DNA of 64,000 bases, taken from NCBI RefSeq assembly GCF_028657195.3, contig NZ_JANCPR020000031.1, positions 1 through 64,000 of the forward strand, written 5' to 3'. The notes beneath the pieces are model-generated. The model was not told the DNA's origin, ran no database searches, and was given only the letters and a program-made list of their open reading frames with translations. The position numbers were made by a program, and so were the translations under genes. This stretch comes from Streptomyces iconiensis. GTDB lineage: Bacteria; Actinomycetota; Actinomycetes; Streptomycetales; Streptomycetaceae. Of this stretch, positions 40,482 to 48,950 are shown in pieces. Every line of letters begins with the position of its first letter. Position 1 is the first letter of the stretch.

Positions 40482-41307
40482 GGAAGTCGTCCTCCTTCGC
40501 CGCGTTCTCAGAGGTCGCGTAGCGCCGGGCCTCCGCTTTGATGCGCTCCCCCGCCTCGGGAAGCGACCCCGGACCGGCCATGCCCGCAGGCCGCTCCGCA
40601 CGCTCCGCCCACCCGACCTTGCCGACGTACTCGGAGTCGCCCCATCGCTCGTGCTCGCCGTTCTTGTCCCACTCGTACGGCCACTTCGTGTCCTTCTTGT
40701 ACTGCTTCTCCAGCTCGATCCCGCGCTGCCGGTTCGCCGCCCGCTTGAGGGCGTCCAGCGCATGGTCCCGGTCCTTTACGACCGGTGCGTCCGAGAAACC
40801 GATCTTCGAGAGGTCGGCCAGCTTGCGCAGGGCCTTCGCCGCGTCGTCGTCGGAGGTGGTGGCCTTGTCCAGGAAGCCCTTGACGTTGTCCCTGACCGCC
40901 TCCAGTTCGGCGGTGGTGGGCGGGTCCTCGCCCTTCTCGGCCTGGGACTTGACGAGGAAGGAGTGCTCGTTGGTGTCCTCGACCACGATGTTTTTCTTCT
41001 TGGCCTCCTCTACCGCGTCCAACAGTTCGGTCTGACAGCGGAGGGTCTCGCGCCGCGCGTCCTTGAGGATGTTGTGGACCGAGGTCGCCTGGGAGACTGC
41101 GTCGCCGAACTCCGCGACCGTCTTGGTGACGAACTCCTTCGTCACGGTGGCGTTGAGGCCGGTCCAGTCGGCCGTCTTCGCCTTCCCCTCCAGCTCCGTC
41201 TCGGCACGCGTCCTGAGCTTCCGCAGCTTGCCCAGCATCTGATCCCAGTCGGTGATGGCGGGGTCAAGCTTCTTGTTATCACCGTCCCGTAACGCGCTGA
41301 GGTCCAT
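40468..41307 (-). CDS. Helical, type VII-secretion-like protein
   Basis: The 279-residue protein is almost entirely charged helix: ITDWDQMLGKLRKLRTRAET at 16-35, ADWTGLNATVTKEFVTKTVA near 49, and SVHNILKDARRETLRCQTEL with coiled-coil features. This layout recalls the N-terminal WXG/LXG-like domains of Streptomyces ESX-associated effectors. The end is acidic and Lys-rich without a toxin motif I can name. Its ATG overlaps the previous stop by one base, and the next gene begins inside it. Confidence 0.62.
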   Translation of the reverse strand: MDLSALRDGDNKKLDPAITDWDQMLGKLRKLRTRAETELEGKAKTADWTGLNATVTKEFVTKTVAEFGDAVSQATSVHNILKDARRETLRCQTELLDAVEEAKKKNIVVEDTNEHSFLVKSQAEKGEDPPTTAELEAVRDNVKGFLDKATTSDDDAAKALRKLADLSKIGFSDAPVVKDRDHALDALKRAANRQRGIELEKQYKKDTKWPYEWDKNGEHERWGDSEYVGKVGWAERAERPAGMAGPGSLPEAGERIKAEARRYATSENAAKEDDFRGVG

Positions 41308-41690
41308 CAGCGGTCGGCCCCCCTGCCGAACCCGTCCTCCAGGGAGGAGATCCGACTGATGACGGTACCGAGATAGTCGTCCTGGTCCTTGTGGACGTGC
41401 TTCGTATAGTCCAGGTGGTTGGAGATGTGCGCGCACGCGTCGAGCACGTTGCGCAATTGCTCGACCCTGCGCGTCGCCACGTAGTCGAGCGCCCCACCGA
41501 CAGCGAAGTCCTTCGCCAGCTCCCCTCCGGCCTTGAAGCTGCTGGAGCGGGCGTGGTCGCCGTCCCTGTCCAGGTCGTTGTGGAGCGTGAAGGCGGCGTC
41601 CCCGATGGCCGCCAGGTCCTCCTGACTCACCTTCAGATCGCCTGCCGGCGGCGCTCCTCCGCCGGGTTCGAGGGCCTGGGTCAGCTGCAT
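41307..41690 (-). CDS. Small WXG100-like helical protein
   Basis: The 127-residue protein has two long helices: LKVSQEDLAAIGDAAFTLHN at 19-38 and DYVATRRVEQLRNVLDACAH near 70-89. An AFTLHND linker and YVATRRVEQLR recall the ESX-linked small proteins of streptomycetes, although no WXG triplet is present. It is the first of three overlapping genes (39984-41690) that may encode a secreted or surface complex. Confidence 0.6.
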   Translation of the reverse strand: MQLTQALEPGGGAPPAGDLKVSQEDLAAIGDAAFTLHNDLDRDGDHARSSSFKAGGELAKDFAVGGALDYVATRRVEQLRNVLDACAHISNHLDYTKHVHKDQDDYLGTVISRISSLEDGFGRGADR

Positions 41691-41894
41691 CGGCGCGGAA
41701 TCCCGGGCACCGGTATGGGACTTGTTCCGTTCCTACTCGTCCTCGAAAGACATGCCGACCCCCCACCTCAGCCACTGCAGCGTCAACTGCCGCACATGGC
41801 ACGGCCGTTGCTACGCCGTCACGCCACCGGGCCGACTCGCCCCGCCCCACGGGCGTCCCGCGCCCGAGCCGCCCGCAGCGGCCCGACGTGGGCG

Positions 41895-42377
41895 ATGAAC
41901 TTCAAGAAGACCCCCGTCGCGGTCGCGCACTCCTGGCTCGTGCAGACCAGGCGGCCCAACCGCCCCGGCTCCAAGAGCGCGGGCAAGTCGACGAAGTTCC
42001 TGCCCCAGCTGGGGCAGGCCGGCTGGACCCCGAACGACAGCCGGGACGTGATCTGCCCCACGAACTCCGACAGCACGGGCTGTGCGACCAAGTACAGAAT
42101 CCCGGACACCATCACCTCTGGCGTGTGGAAGCTGTATGACGACGACACCCGGTTCGCCGCACCCACCTACAAGGCCGCACCCACCTACAAGGAGGTCTGC
42201 GGCCAGTCGCCCGTGTCGAACTGGCAGAACACCCAGTCGACGCAGCCGTTCTGCTCCACGTTCTCGGGAGAGACCAAGAACCGGCTCATCGGCGGTGAAG
42301 AATGCTGGGTCGCTTTCCCCGAGTTCGCGCCCTGCGGCACCAAGGACATGCTGACCTGCACCGTACCCAAGCCGTAA
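41895..42377 (+). CDS. Cys-rich protein of unknown function, possibly truncated
   Basis: From ATG 41895 the frame gives 160 residues beginning MNFKKTPVAVAHSWLVQTRR. Seven cysteines fall in VICP, GCA, VCGQ, FCS, ECW, PCG and LTC, consistent with a secreted disulfide-bonded domain, but the signal peptide is short or missing. An in-frame ATG at 41796 would add 33 basic residues that look non-coding. A 15-bp tandem duplication gives APTYKAAPTYK near residue 92. I do not recognise the family. It is read in the opposite direction to the preceding trio and may be a relic of a larger secreted protein. Confidence 0.5.
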   Translation: MNFKKTPVAVAHSWLVQTRRPNRPGSKSAGKSTKFLPQLGQAGWTPNDSRDVICPTNSDSTGCATKYRIPDTITSGVWKLYDDDTRFAAPTYKAAPTYKEVCGQSPVSNWQNTQSTQPFCSTFSGETKNRLIGGEECWVAFPEFAPCGTKDMLTCTVPKP

Positions 42378-42457
42378 CGTCGGCCTGATCGAATTCGGGT
42401 GGGGTGGGGCGGCGTTGGCTGTCTCCTGCTCCACCCGCCTGAAACACCACTGCACGA

Positions 42458-43063
42458 ATGGAGAACGCTGTGTCCGATGGTCTCGAATGGGTCGAAGACG
42501 TCTGGTTCAGCATGGGCGACTACGGCAACCTGTACTTCACCTGCGCCCGGGGTATCAGCCCGCAAGAACTCGCGGTCCGCGTAGCCGGGCAACCAGTCGA
42601 TATCCTGCCTGCGCTGACCCTCCGCGAGGCAGCCGACGTTGTGGCCGACAAGAAGACCGTCCGCTCGGTCGGCCGTATCGGAACCAGCGGCGAATGGTCC
42701 TACCTGGTGGAAACCGGTGAGTGCCCCGGATGGGACCTCCCGGCGGAGGTGTCCCGCGACGGGGCGGAGGTACTGGTCCTCGACCCGCAGATGGACAATC
42801 CGCCGCACATCATGACCTACTCCGAAGACGGCCGGGGCCTGTCCCTCTGCATGTTCGATGCCTACGGAGACACAGACGGGCCGCTCAGGGACGCATTCGC
42901 CGAGGCCGGGCTGTTCAACGACGAGGAGGAAGAAGTAGACCTCAACCCCGACCAGTTGCTGCTGCGCGCAGTCGGGAACCACCTCAGCCTTTCCCTGCCC
43001 CGGAACACCATCCTGGAGGGGCGTCTCCCGGCGGTCATCACCCGGACCTCGCCCCCGTCATGA
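42458..43063 (+). CDS. Hypothetical protein, possible immunity-like (DUF6461-like)
   Basis: The 201-residue acidic protein begins MENAVSDGLEWVEDVWFSMG and has a FTCARGISPQELAVRVAG segment near residue 26, a WSYLVETGE strand, and an acidic EEEEVDLNPDQLLLRAVG helix near 160. These resemble single-domain SUFU/SMI-like or DUF6461 immunity proteins of Streptomyces. It is 80 bp after the Cys-rich gene. An immunity role is only suggested by context. Confidence 0.55.
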   Translation: MENAVSDGLEWVEDVWFSMGDYGNLYFTCARGISPQELAVRVAGQPVDILPALTLREAADVVADKKTVRSVGRIGTSGEWSYLVETGECPGWDLPAEVSRDGAEVLVLDPQMDNPPHIMTYSEDGRGLSLCMFDAYGDTDGPLRDAFAEAGLFNDEEEEVDLNPDQLLLRAVGNHLSLSLPRNTILEGRLPAVITRTSPPS

Positions 43064-43163
43064 CGTGCGATAGGTGTCCTCTCCGCTTCTCCTGGTCCAC
43101 CGAGACGGCGTCTATGTCTTCGAACTGGAACCGACGCGGTCGGCCGCAGATCGCGGGACAGCC

Positions 43164-43740
43164 TCAGTTCCACGACCTGTTCGTCGGCGTGCGTCGGAGG
43201 TCGACCAAGTCCAACCCGCGCGACTCCTGGCGCCGCAGCCCGTATGCGTACGCATACAGCGTCTTGACCAGCGCAGCACCTCGTATGGCCGACACGGAGC
43301 CCTTCATCCGCCGCGCACGGATCTGCTCCGCCCTGCCGTCGGCCGCGTCGAACAGCCGCTGCACCTCGTCATAGTGCAAGGGCCGAGACCGCGGATCACC
43401 CTCGTACTCCGCGACATGCAGCACCGTGTTCCACTCGTGAAAGACCTGCTGCGGCACCGTCCCGAAGCGCTGCTCGCGCTCCTCCAGCCAGCCGTACCGG
43501 GAATCGCTGATGTAGGCGCAGAACATCTGGATCGGGATCTCGTACCCGCGTGTCGTGGACACCATGATCGGTTTGGGGCCCGATCGCAGGTGGCTGGTGA
43601 ACGCCTCAGCCTCGGCAGGTGTCCAGTGCCACGAATACAGGCCGGTGAACTCCGCCATGCGGCGGATCAGTGCCAGCCGGGGCGTGATCGTGCCGGAGCG
43701 ATTGATGAACGGGAACATCCCGGTCGTACACGAGATGGAT
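43164..43740 (-). pseudogene. N-terminal and catalytic-Arg fragment of a tyrosine integrase
   Basis: The frame encodes a core-binding domain (TPRLALIRRMAEFTGLYSWH, WTPAEAEAFTSHLR, QMFCAYISDSRYGWLEERE) and the start of the catalytic domain (LVKTLYAYAYGLRRQESRGL then DLVDLRR, with the first catalytic Arg). It then runs out into unrelated sequence and a stop. The His-x-x-Arg and Tyr boxes are missing, so it is inactive. It belongs to a different integrase family from the tail at 39751. Its start overlaps the head of the following plus-strand gene. Confidence 0.6.
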
Positions 43741-44606
43741 GAGCGCCCCCCTGGCTTCATCGCACCGAACCTCAGCCCGGCCGATCTGCGCCTGGAGCCG
43801 CAGGAGTTGGCCGAGGGTGTGTACTCGCTGATGGCCAACGAGGTGCCCAAGGACAGCAACGGTCTCATCGTCGGCGAAAAGGCGGCTCTCATTGTCGACT
43901 CGGGGATCACCCCCGGCATCGGCCGCCACATCCAGGAGGTGGCAGCGGAGTTGACCGACAAACCTGTCCGCTATCTGGCCAACACCACCTACCACGGCGA
44001 TCACACCTTCGGTAACACCGCGTTCGGCGAGGAGGTCACCGTGATCTCCTCGCGTATCGACAGGGCGGCCATGACCGATCTCGCAGCGGAGAAGCGGCTC
44101 CGCACGGAGAGCATGTACGGCGACCGGTCGCTGGACCAGGTGCGTACCTGGTGCAAGCCGGACGCCGTCTTCGACCGGTTCTGCGAGATCGATCTGGGCG
44201 GCCTCGTGGTCCACTTGTGGCATCTCTGGGGCCGGGCAACGGCTCCGGAGACACCTTCGTTCACGTACCCGCAGCGAAGGTGGCCTTCACCGGCAACTTC
44301 GTTCTGCCTGCGGGGGCCACGCCGATGATGCTCAGGGGCGACCCCGTCGGCTACGCCCACAGCCTGCGGACCATGCGGGCGGTGCTCGATGTGGAAACGC
44401 TCGTGCCGGGGCACGGCTCCCTCAGCCCCGCTGAACCAGGTATCTCAGCGTGGATCTCCAACGTCGAACACCTCGCCGCCGCCGTACACCGCGGTAAAGA
44501 GGCCGGTGTACCGGTGGAGGTGTTGTGCGACGAACTGCCCACCCAGGAGTTCGCCCTGGTCCGGCGGCTGCTGGCGATGCTCTACGACGTACTGGACGGC
44601 GACCTC
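43705..44606 (+). pseudogene. Metallo-beta-lactamase-fold hydrolase, frameshifted
   Basis: The first frame (43705-44220) encodes an MBL-fold N-terminus: LSPADLRLEPQELAEGVYSL, GLIVGEKAALIVDSG and LANTTYHGDHTFGNTAFGEE near 90-109. Homology continues in another frame from 44226 as GPGNGSGDTFVHVPAAKVAF TGNFVLP, then VETLVPGHGSLSP. The break is CATCTCTGGGG at 44221-44231; removing one CT restores the frame (WHL-GPGNG). A further break lies near 44610-44642, where GGAGGACTGGG is repeated 18 bp apart and a coding-like third frame (EDWEELWTAGPEGF) continues to about 44768. A sequencing error in the CT repeat cannot be excluded. Confidence 0.65.
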
Positions 44607-44763
44607 CGACCCGGGAGGACTGGGGGGACTAGGAGGACTGGGAGGAGCTGTGGACGGCGGGCCCGGAGGGCTTCCCCGCCGAGCAGGTCGCGACGTACCT
44701 GTCGCGGGCACCGGCACCCGCACCCGCACCGGCGGGTCGCGTCGTCGTACGGGCTCGGTCGCC

Positions 44764-45792
44764 TCATAGCTGGGCCGCGAGGCGGGCGTAGGTGTCGGCG
44801 GCGGGTTCGGCCTTCGCGTGGCGGTGTCCTGTGCCTGCCCACAGGTGGATCAGGTCGGTGTCGCCGGCCGCTGTGGCCGCCTTGCGGAGAGGGCCTGTGA
44901 GGTGGTGGAGGGCGGGATAGCCCGCCGGGGCGATGGGGTCGTAGTGGTCGGTGAAGCGGTTGCGCAGGGCGCGTGCGGGCCGTCCGGTGAAGGCGCGGGT
45001 GACGGTGGTGGCGGGGAAGGCGGGGTCGGCCAGTGCCGCCTTGTGCGGCGCGGACGCTCCGCTCTCGTGGGTGCGCAGCAGCGCGGTGCCGACCATGGCG
45101 GCTTCGGCGCCTGCGGCCAGCGCGGTGGCCACATCGGTGCTGGTGGTGATGCCTCCAGTGGCGATGAGGGGCAGGTCGGCGGAGCGGCGCACGGCGGCGA
45201 TCAGGTCGGTGAGCTGGAGGGGCCGGGGCGGCCGTGCGGGGGTGAGCGTGGCCGAGTGCCCTCCGGCGTCCTGAGCCTGGACGATCAGTGCGTGGACGCC
45301 GGATTCAGCGGCCAGGCGCGCTTCTCCGGCCGAGGTCACGCACTGCAGAACGGTGCTCCCCGCGGTGCGAAGAGCACGTACGACCGCGCGGTCCGGGATG
45401 CCGAAGGTGAAGGAAACCCAGGGCACGGGCGCCGAGGTGAGCAGGTCGATCTTGTCCGCCCAGTGGTCGTCGTCCTCGACGGGTTCCCCGGGCAGGGTGA
45501 GGCCGTAGCGGTCGGCCTCGGGCCGCAGCGCCCGCGCGTAGCGCCGGTACGCCGCGTCGGAGACGGGAGCCGGGTTGGGGACGAACAGGTTGACGCCGAA
45601 AGCGATGCCTTCGGCGCGTGCGGTGTGGATCTGTCCGGCGAGTGCCTGTGCGGTCTTGTACCCGCCGGCGAGGAACCCCAGCCCGCCTGCGCGGGCGGCG
45701 GCGGTGACGAGTGCGGGGGTGCTCGGTCCACCGGCCATCGGGGCCGCGACGAGCGGCAAGTCTGTTCCGAGGTCGGACAGCAGGGTGCTCAC
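44764..45792 (-). CDS. Nitronate monooxygenase-like FMN protein
   Basis: The 342-residue protein is a TIM-barrel of the 2-nitropropane dioxygenase family: LPLVAAPMAGGPSTPALVTA at 13-32, LGFLAGGYKTAQALAGQI, IVQAQDAGGHSATLTPARPP with the catalytic His near 172, and IATGGITTSTDVATALAAGA with FMN phosphate contacts. It oxidises nitronates such as propionate 3-nitronate. It is followed (downstream of its start) by a repeat-rich gap and a LysR gene. Confidence 0.9.
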   Translation of the reverse strand: MSTLLSDLGTDLPLVAAPMAGGPSTPALVTAAARAGGLGFLAGGYKTAQALAGQIHTARAEGIAFGVNLFVPNPAPVSDAAYRRYARALRPEADRYGLTLPGEPVEDDDHWADKIDLLTSAPVPWVSFTFGIPDRAVVRALRTAGSTVLQCVTSAGEARLAAESGVHALIVQAQDAGGHSATLTPARPPRPLQLTDLIAAVRRSADLPLIATGGITTSTDVATALAAGAEAAMVGTALLRTHESGASAPHKAALADPAFPATTVTRAFTGRPARALRNRFTDHYDPIAPAGYPALHHLTGPLRKAATAAGDTDLIHLWAGTGHRHAKAEPAADTYARLAAQL

Positions 45793-46355
45793 GACAACTC
45801 CTCCTGGAGGTAAGCGCGTCGGTGTCGGTACGGGTCACGCCGCCGGGGTGACGGGGGCGAGGTGGTGCGGGAAGCGGGGGTGCGGGAAGCGGTCGTACGG
45901 ACGGACCTTCCGGGCCTCATTCCCGCGGCGCGGGCAGCCGCCGTCCTGGCGATGAGCGTCAGGTCCGACTGCGTGCGCCGACGCTGCGGCAGCCCTCCGT
46001 GCGAGTGCATGCGCTGGCGCTGCGGCAGCCCCCCTGCAAGTGCATGAGCCACCAGTGCGACCGCGTGCGCTGACCCCTGCGGCGCGGACGCCTCCGCGGC
46101 TGTCGGCGCACTCACGACTGCCGGCGCACTCACAACCGTCGGCGCGCTCACGGATGCCGACCGCTGCAGGGCTACCGACGGCCGCAGAGCTGCCGGCGCC
46201 TTCACGGGGGCTGAGGGCTGCACGGGGTGGGCACCTTCCTGGCGGCGTTCACGGGCCGACTTGGAATGCTAGGCAGCGCACGCGTGGCTGTGAAATGCCG
46301 GTTACGCTGGCGCTATGCGCCGTAGGCATGGATGCACGAGAGGAGTGCCGGGAAC
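45793..46355. other. Gene-poor, repeat-containing gap (563 bp)
   Basis: I see no gene I can support. An open frame exists on the minus strand but is Ala/Arg/Ser-rich low-complexity sequence produced by short repeats. The region holds 36-bp and 18-bp tandem repeats (see repeats at 45979-46154). Confidence 0.45.
45979..46154. repeat. 36-bp (two copies) and 18-bp (three copies) tandem repeats
   Basis: GCTGCGGCAGCCC occurs at 45983 and 46019 within a 36-bp direct repeat ending GTGCATG. Then GTCGGCGCACTCACGACT, GCCGGCGCACTCACAACC and GTCGGCGCGCTCACGGAT follow at 46101, 46119 and 46137. Confidence 0.6.
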
Positions 46356-47207
46356 ATGGAGGTCGAACTCCGTCATCTGCGGGCCTTCACGTCCGTGGCC
46401 CGCCATCGCTCGTTCTCCCGTGCCGCCGAGGAACTGCTGATCACGCAGCCGGCGCTGAGTCGTACGATCGCGCAGCTGGAGGGGAATCTGAGCGTCCGCC
46501 TGCTCGACCGTTCCTCGCGGCATGTCGAACTGACGGACACCGGCGCTGAGTTCTTGATCCACGCAGAACGGGTGCTCGCGACGCTGGACGAGGCCCTCGC
46601 GGTGGTGAGCCGCCGTGTCACGCTGCGGCTCGGTTTCAGCTGGCTGCTGCCCGACCCCTGGGCGCAGCAGGCGGTCAGCCGTTTCGAGGAGAGCACGGGC
46701 GCGTCGGTCGAGCTGACCAGGACCGACGACCCTCTCCAGGCGCTGCGCCGGCGCGCCGTCGACATCGCGCTGGTCCGGGGTGACGTCGAGGTGCCCGGAG
46801 AGGCCCGTGCCGTGCGCCTGTACGACGAGCCGCGCGTAGCGGTGTGCTCGGAGCGCTGTGCTCTGGCCCGCCTCGGCCATGTCGACTGGTCGGACGTCCG
46901 GCACTGGCCACTGGTCGTGAACACGGTCAGTGGCACCACGGGCCCCTGGTCGTGGCCTGAGGACCAGCGTCCTGCGCAGATCATCGAGACGGCCAACTAC
47001 GACGAGTGGCTGGAGACCGTGGCCGCCAACCGCGGGATCGGCATCGTGCCCGAGGTCGCGCAGCGTCGCACCCAGCACGCCGCCCTCCGCTTCGTGCCCC
47101 TCATCGACGCCCCGCCGAGCCCGGTCAGCCTCGTCCATCTCCCCGGCGCGCAGCGCACGCTGATCCGCCGGTTCCTGGACGCCGCCCTCCGCACAGCCCC
47201 GGAATGA
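46356..47207 (+). CDS. LysR-family transcriptional regulator
   Basis: From ATG 46356 the protein has 283 residues. The N-terminal winged helix is unambiguous (LRHLRAFTSVARHRSFSRAA then EELLITQPALSRTIAQLEGN at 5-45, LLDRSSRHVELTDTG), and a periplasmic-binding-like C-terminal half follows. LysR proteins usually activate a divergent or adjacent operon. The nearest genes are the nitronate monooxygenase (divergent across a 563-bp repeat region) and the tautomerase downstream; either could be a target. Confidence 0.92.
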   Translation: MEVELRHLRAFTSVARHRSFSRAAEELLITQPALSRTIAQLEGNLSVRLLDRSSRHVELTDTGAEFLIHAERVLATLDEALAVVSRRVTLRLGFSWLLPDPWAQQAVSRFEESTGASVELTRTDDPLQALRRRAVDIALVRGDVEVPGEARAVRLYDEPRVAVCSERCALARLGHVDWSDVRHWPLVVNTVSGTTGPWSWPEDQRPAQIIETANYDEWLETVAANRGIGIVPEVAQRRTQHAALRFVPLIDAPPSPVSLVHLPGAQRTLIRRFLDAALRTAPE

Positions 47208-47373
47208 CGCCCGGCGCGGCTCCCCTGTGAGCCGCACGCCCCAAGGCCGCACGACCCAAGCCGCAGGCCCAAGCCGCAAGCCGTAAGCCCTGAGCGGCAT
47301 CCATGCCCGCTGTGCATACGCGCGTCGCACCAGGCATTTCCGCCCAGGCCGGCAGGTCATTAGCGTCGGTGGT

Positions 47374-47452
47374 GCGACAGAACGGCGCGACAGAACGGTC
47401 CGGCAGGACAGACCGGCAGGACGGTTCGGCAGGACGGTCCGGCAGGACAGAC
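47374..47452. repeat. 13-bp tandem repeats, six copies
   Basis: GCGACAGAACGGC (47374) and a 14-bp variant (47387) are followed by CGGCAGGACAGAC (47401), CGGCAGGACGGTT (47414), CGGCAGGACGGTC (47427) and CGGCAGGACAGAC (47440). They lie in the 359-bp gap between the LysR and tautomerase genes, where I see nothing else. Confidence 0.75.
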
Positions 47453-47566
47453 CGGGCCTCACCCGGGCCGCGACCGCGAAGCGGCCGGACGTGGATGCGG
47501 TTGCCCGCTGAGCCGTCCGCCCCGACAGCGCCCGTCCCGGCAACAGAGCGACCAGGAGCAACAAGC

Positions 47567-48001
47567 ATGCCCAAGGTACGTATCGACCTCATACGCGGCC
47601 GTCGTCCCGACGAGCTGAAGGCGGTCGCGGACGCCGCGCACCGCGCGCTGGTGGAGGTGCTGGGCATCCCCGAGCGGGACAGGTTCCAGCTCATCACCGA
47701 GCACGAGGCTGACCACGTCATCGCCCTTGACGCCGGGCTCGGCTTCGAACGCACCGACCGGCTCGTGATGATCCAGATCTTCACCCAGGCAGGACGTACC
47801 GCCGAGGAGAAGCAGCACGTCTTCCGAGCCGTCGCCGAGCAGTTGGGGCACCTCGGCATCGGCGGCGAGGACGTCTTCGTCTCCTTCGTGGAGAACGGCC
47901 CTCAAGACTGGTCGTTCGGTTTCGGGCGCGCGCAGTACACCGAAGGAGCCCTGCCGGTCCCCGCTACGGCAGCGGACCGTGGCCCCGGCGCTCCGCAATG
48001 A
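47567..48001 (+). CDS. Tautomerase-family protein
   Basis: The 144-residue protein starts MPKVRIDLIRGRRPDEL with Pro1 after Met removal, the catalytic nucleophile of tautomerases. It continues with ADAAHRALVEVLGIPERDRF, the EHEADHVIALD segment, and the Tautomerase_2-like FVENGPQDWSFGFGRAQY near 106. AGGAG lies 9 bases upstream. The partner substrate is unknown; a link to the methyltransferase gene, with which it overlaps tail to tail by 38 bp, is not implied. Confidence 0.83.
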   Translation: MPKVRIDLIRGRRPDELKAVADAAHRALVEVLGIPERDRFQLITEHEADHVIALDAGLGFERTDRLVMIQIFTQAGRTAEEKQHVFRAVAEQLGHLGIGGEDVFVSFVENGPQDWSFGFGRAQYTEGALPVPATAADRGPGAPQ

Positions 48002-48899
48002 CGCTGTACGCGCCGACCCGTTCCTCCAGAAGCGCGATCGACAGCGGAACGGACACATCGCGAATGGCAGCCAAAGGAGGAGGCGTGCCGTGCGGAAAGC
48101 GCGTTTCGATGTTGCTCTTCAGCTCCAGGAGCCAGTGAGCCGCATCGGAGTACGAGGGCAGGACACGCATGTCCCGTACAGCGAAGCCGCTTTGGCTTAG
48201 CACCTTCGCGAAGTACTCAGGTGTCTTGCGGTAGCCGATCGCCAGATGGTCGTCCTCCTGCGGGACGGCGGGCTCGGCGGCGATGAACTCCTCGCTGTAG
48301 AGCGTCTCGGAGACGACGAGCAGTCCGCCTTCGCGCATACGTGCCGACAGCGCGGCCATCGTCACCTCGTACAACTGGTACGGGAAGTGGGTGATGGCCC
48401 CACGCAGGACGACGAGGTCGTAAAGGCGTTCCGGGTCGGGTAACCGGGAGATTTCAGCGGCGTCGCACAGGTAGAGAGGAACGCGTCGTTTCTCGCCGTG
48501 GCGGGTTACGAAGTCAGCGCTGTATTCCAGCTGTTGCCTGCTGATGTTGACGCCCTCCAGGCAGTCGCACTCGGGGAAGGCACGGGCGAGCTGATGCAGG
48601 GTGGCGCCCCAGCCGCAGCCGAGGTCGAGGACCCGTCGCATTCGGGGGCGGTCGGGCGCTGTGAGGCCGGCGAGTTGCAGTTGTCGTTCGAGATGCCGGG
48701 TTCCGGCCTCGTCGAGGGAGACGGGCCGGGGCGAGTCGGGATGGTCGTAGACACCCCACTGGAAATGGAGGAGATCTCCCAGCACCTTGCGCCAGTCCTC
48801 GGGGCTGTCTTCATAGGCGCTCGCCACCTTCTCCAGATAGGGGTGGTTCTTCTGGTGCCCCCCTATCACGCGGTAGCCGGCACTTTCGTCGTGGGTCAC
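47964..48899 (-). CDS. Class I SAM-dependent methyltransferase
   Basis: The 311-residue protein starts at GTG 48899. Motif I is VLDLGCGWGATLHQLARAFP near 91-110, motif II is around YLCDAAEIS, and motif III is LVVLRGAITHFPYQLYEVTM. The leading part (GGHQKNHPYLEKVASAYEDS then LHFQWGVYDHP) resembles small-molecule C- or O-methyltransferases, including those that act on terpenoid or thioester-bound substrates. It is the last gene of the cluster and, read from 60 kb, follows the helical protein at 48951 by 51 bp. A tailoring step is likely. Confidence 0.88.
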   Translation of the reverse strand: MTHDESAGYRVIGGHQKNHPYLEKVASAYEDSPEDWRKVLGDLLHFQWGVYDHPDSPRPVSLDEAGTRHLERQLQLAGLTAPDRPRMRRVLDLGCGWGATLHQLARAFPECDCLEGVNISRQQLEYSADFVTRHGEKRRVPLYLCDAAEISRLPDPERLYDLVVLRGAITHFPYQLYEVTMAALSARMREGGLLVVSETLYSEEFIAAEPAVPQEDDHLAIGYRKTPEYFAKVLSQSGFAVRDMRVLPSYSDAAHWLLELKSNIETRFPHGTPPPLAAIRDVSVPLSIALLEERVGAYSVIAERRGHGPLP

Positions 48900-48950
48900 T
48901 TTTCTTCTCCTGGGTGCGGAAAGCCGGTTGGTGAGGGGCCATTGGGGGTC

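Noticed and set aside
39751..43740. The two integrase fragments as two halves of a single gene split by an insertion
   Set aside because: The head fragment belongs to a family that ends with a different motif than the tail fragment (AHFMPEA type); they look like different integrases.
45789..46223. A minus-strand open frame between nitronate monooxygenase and LysR genes
   Set aside because: Low-complexity sequence from the 36-bp and 18-bp repeats, without a known domain.
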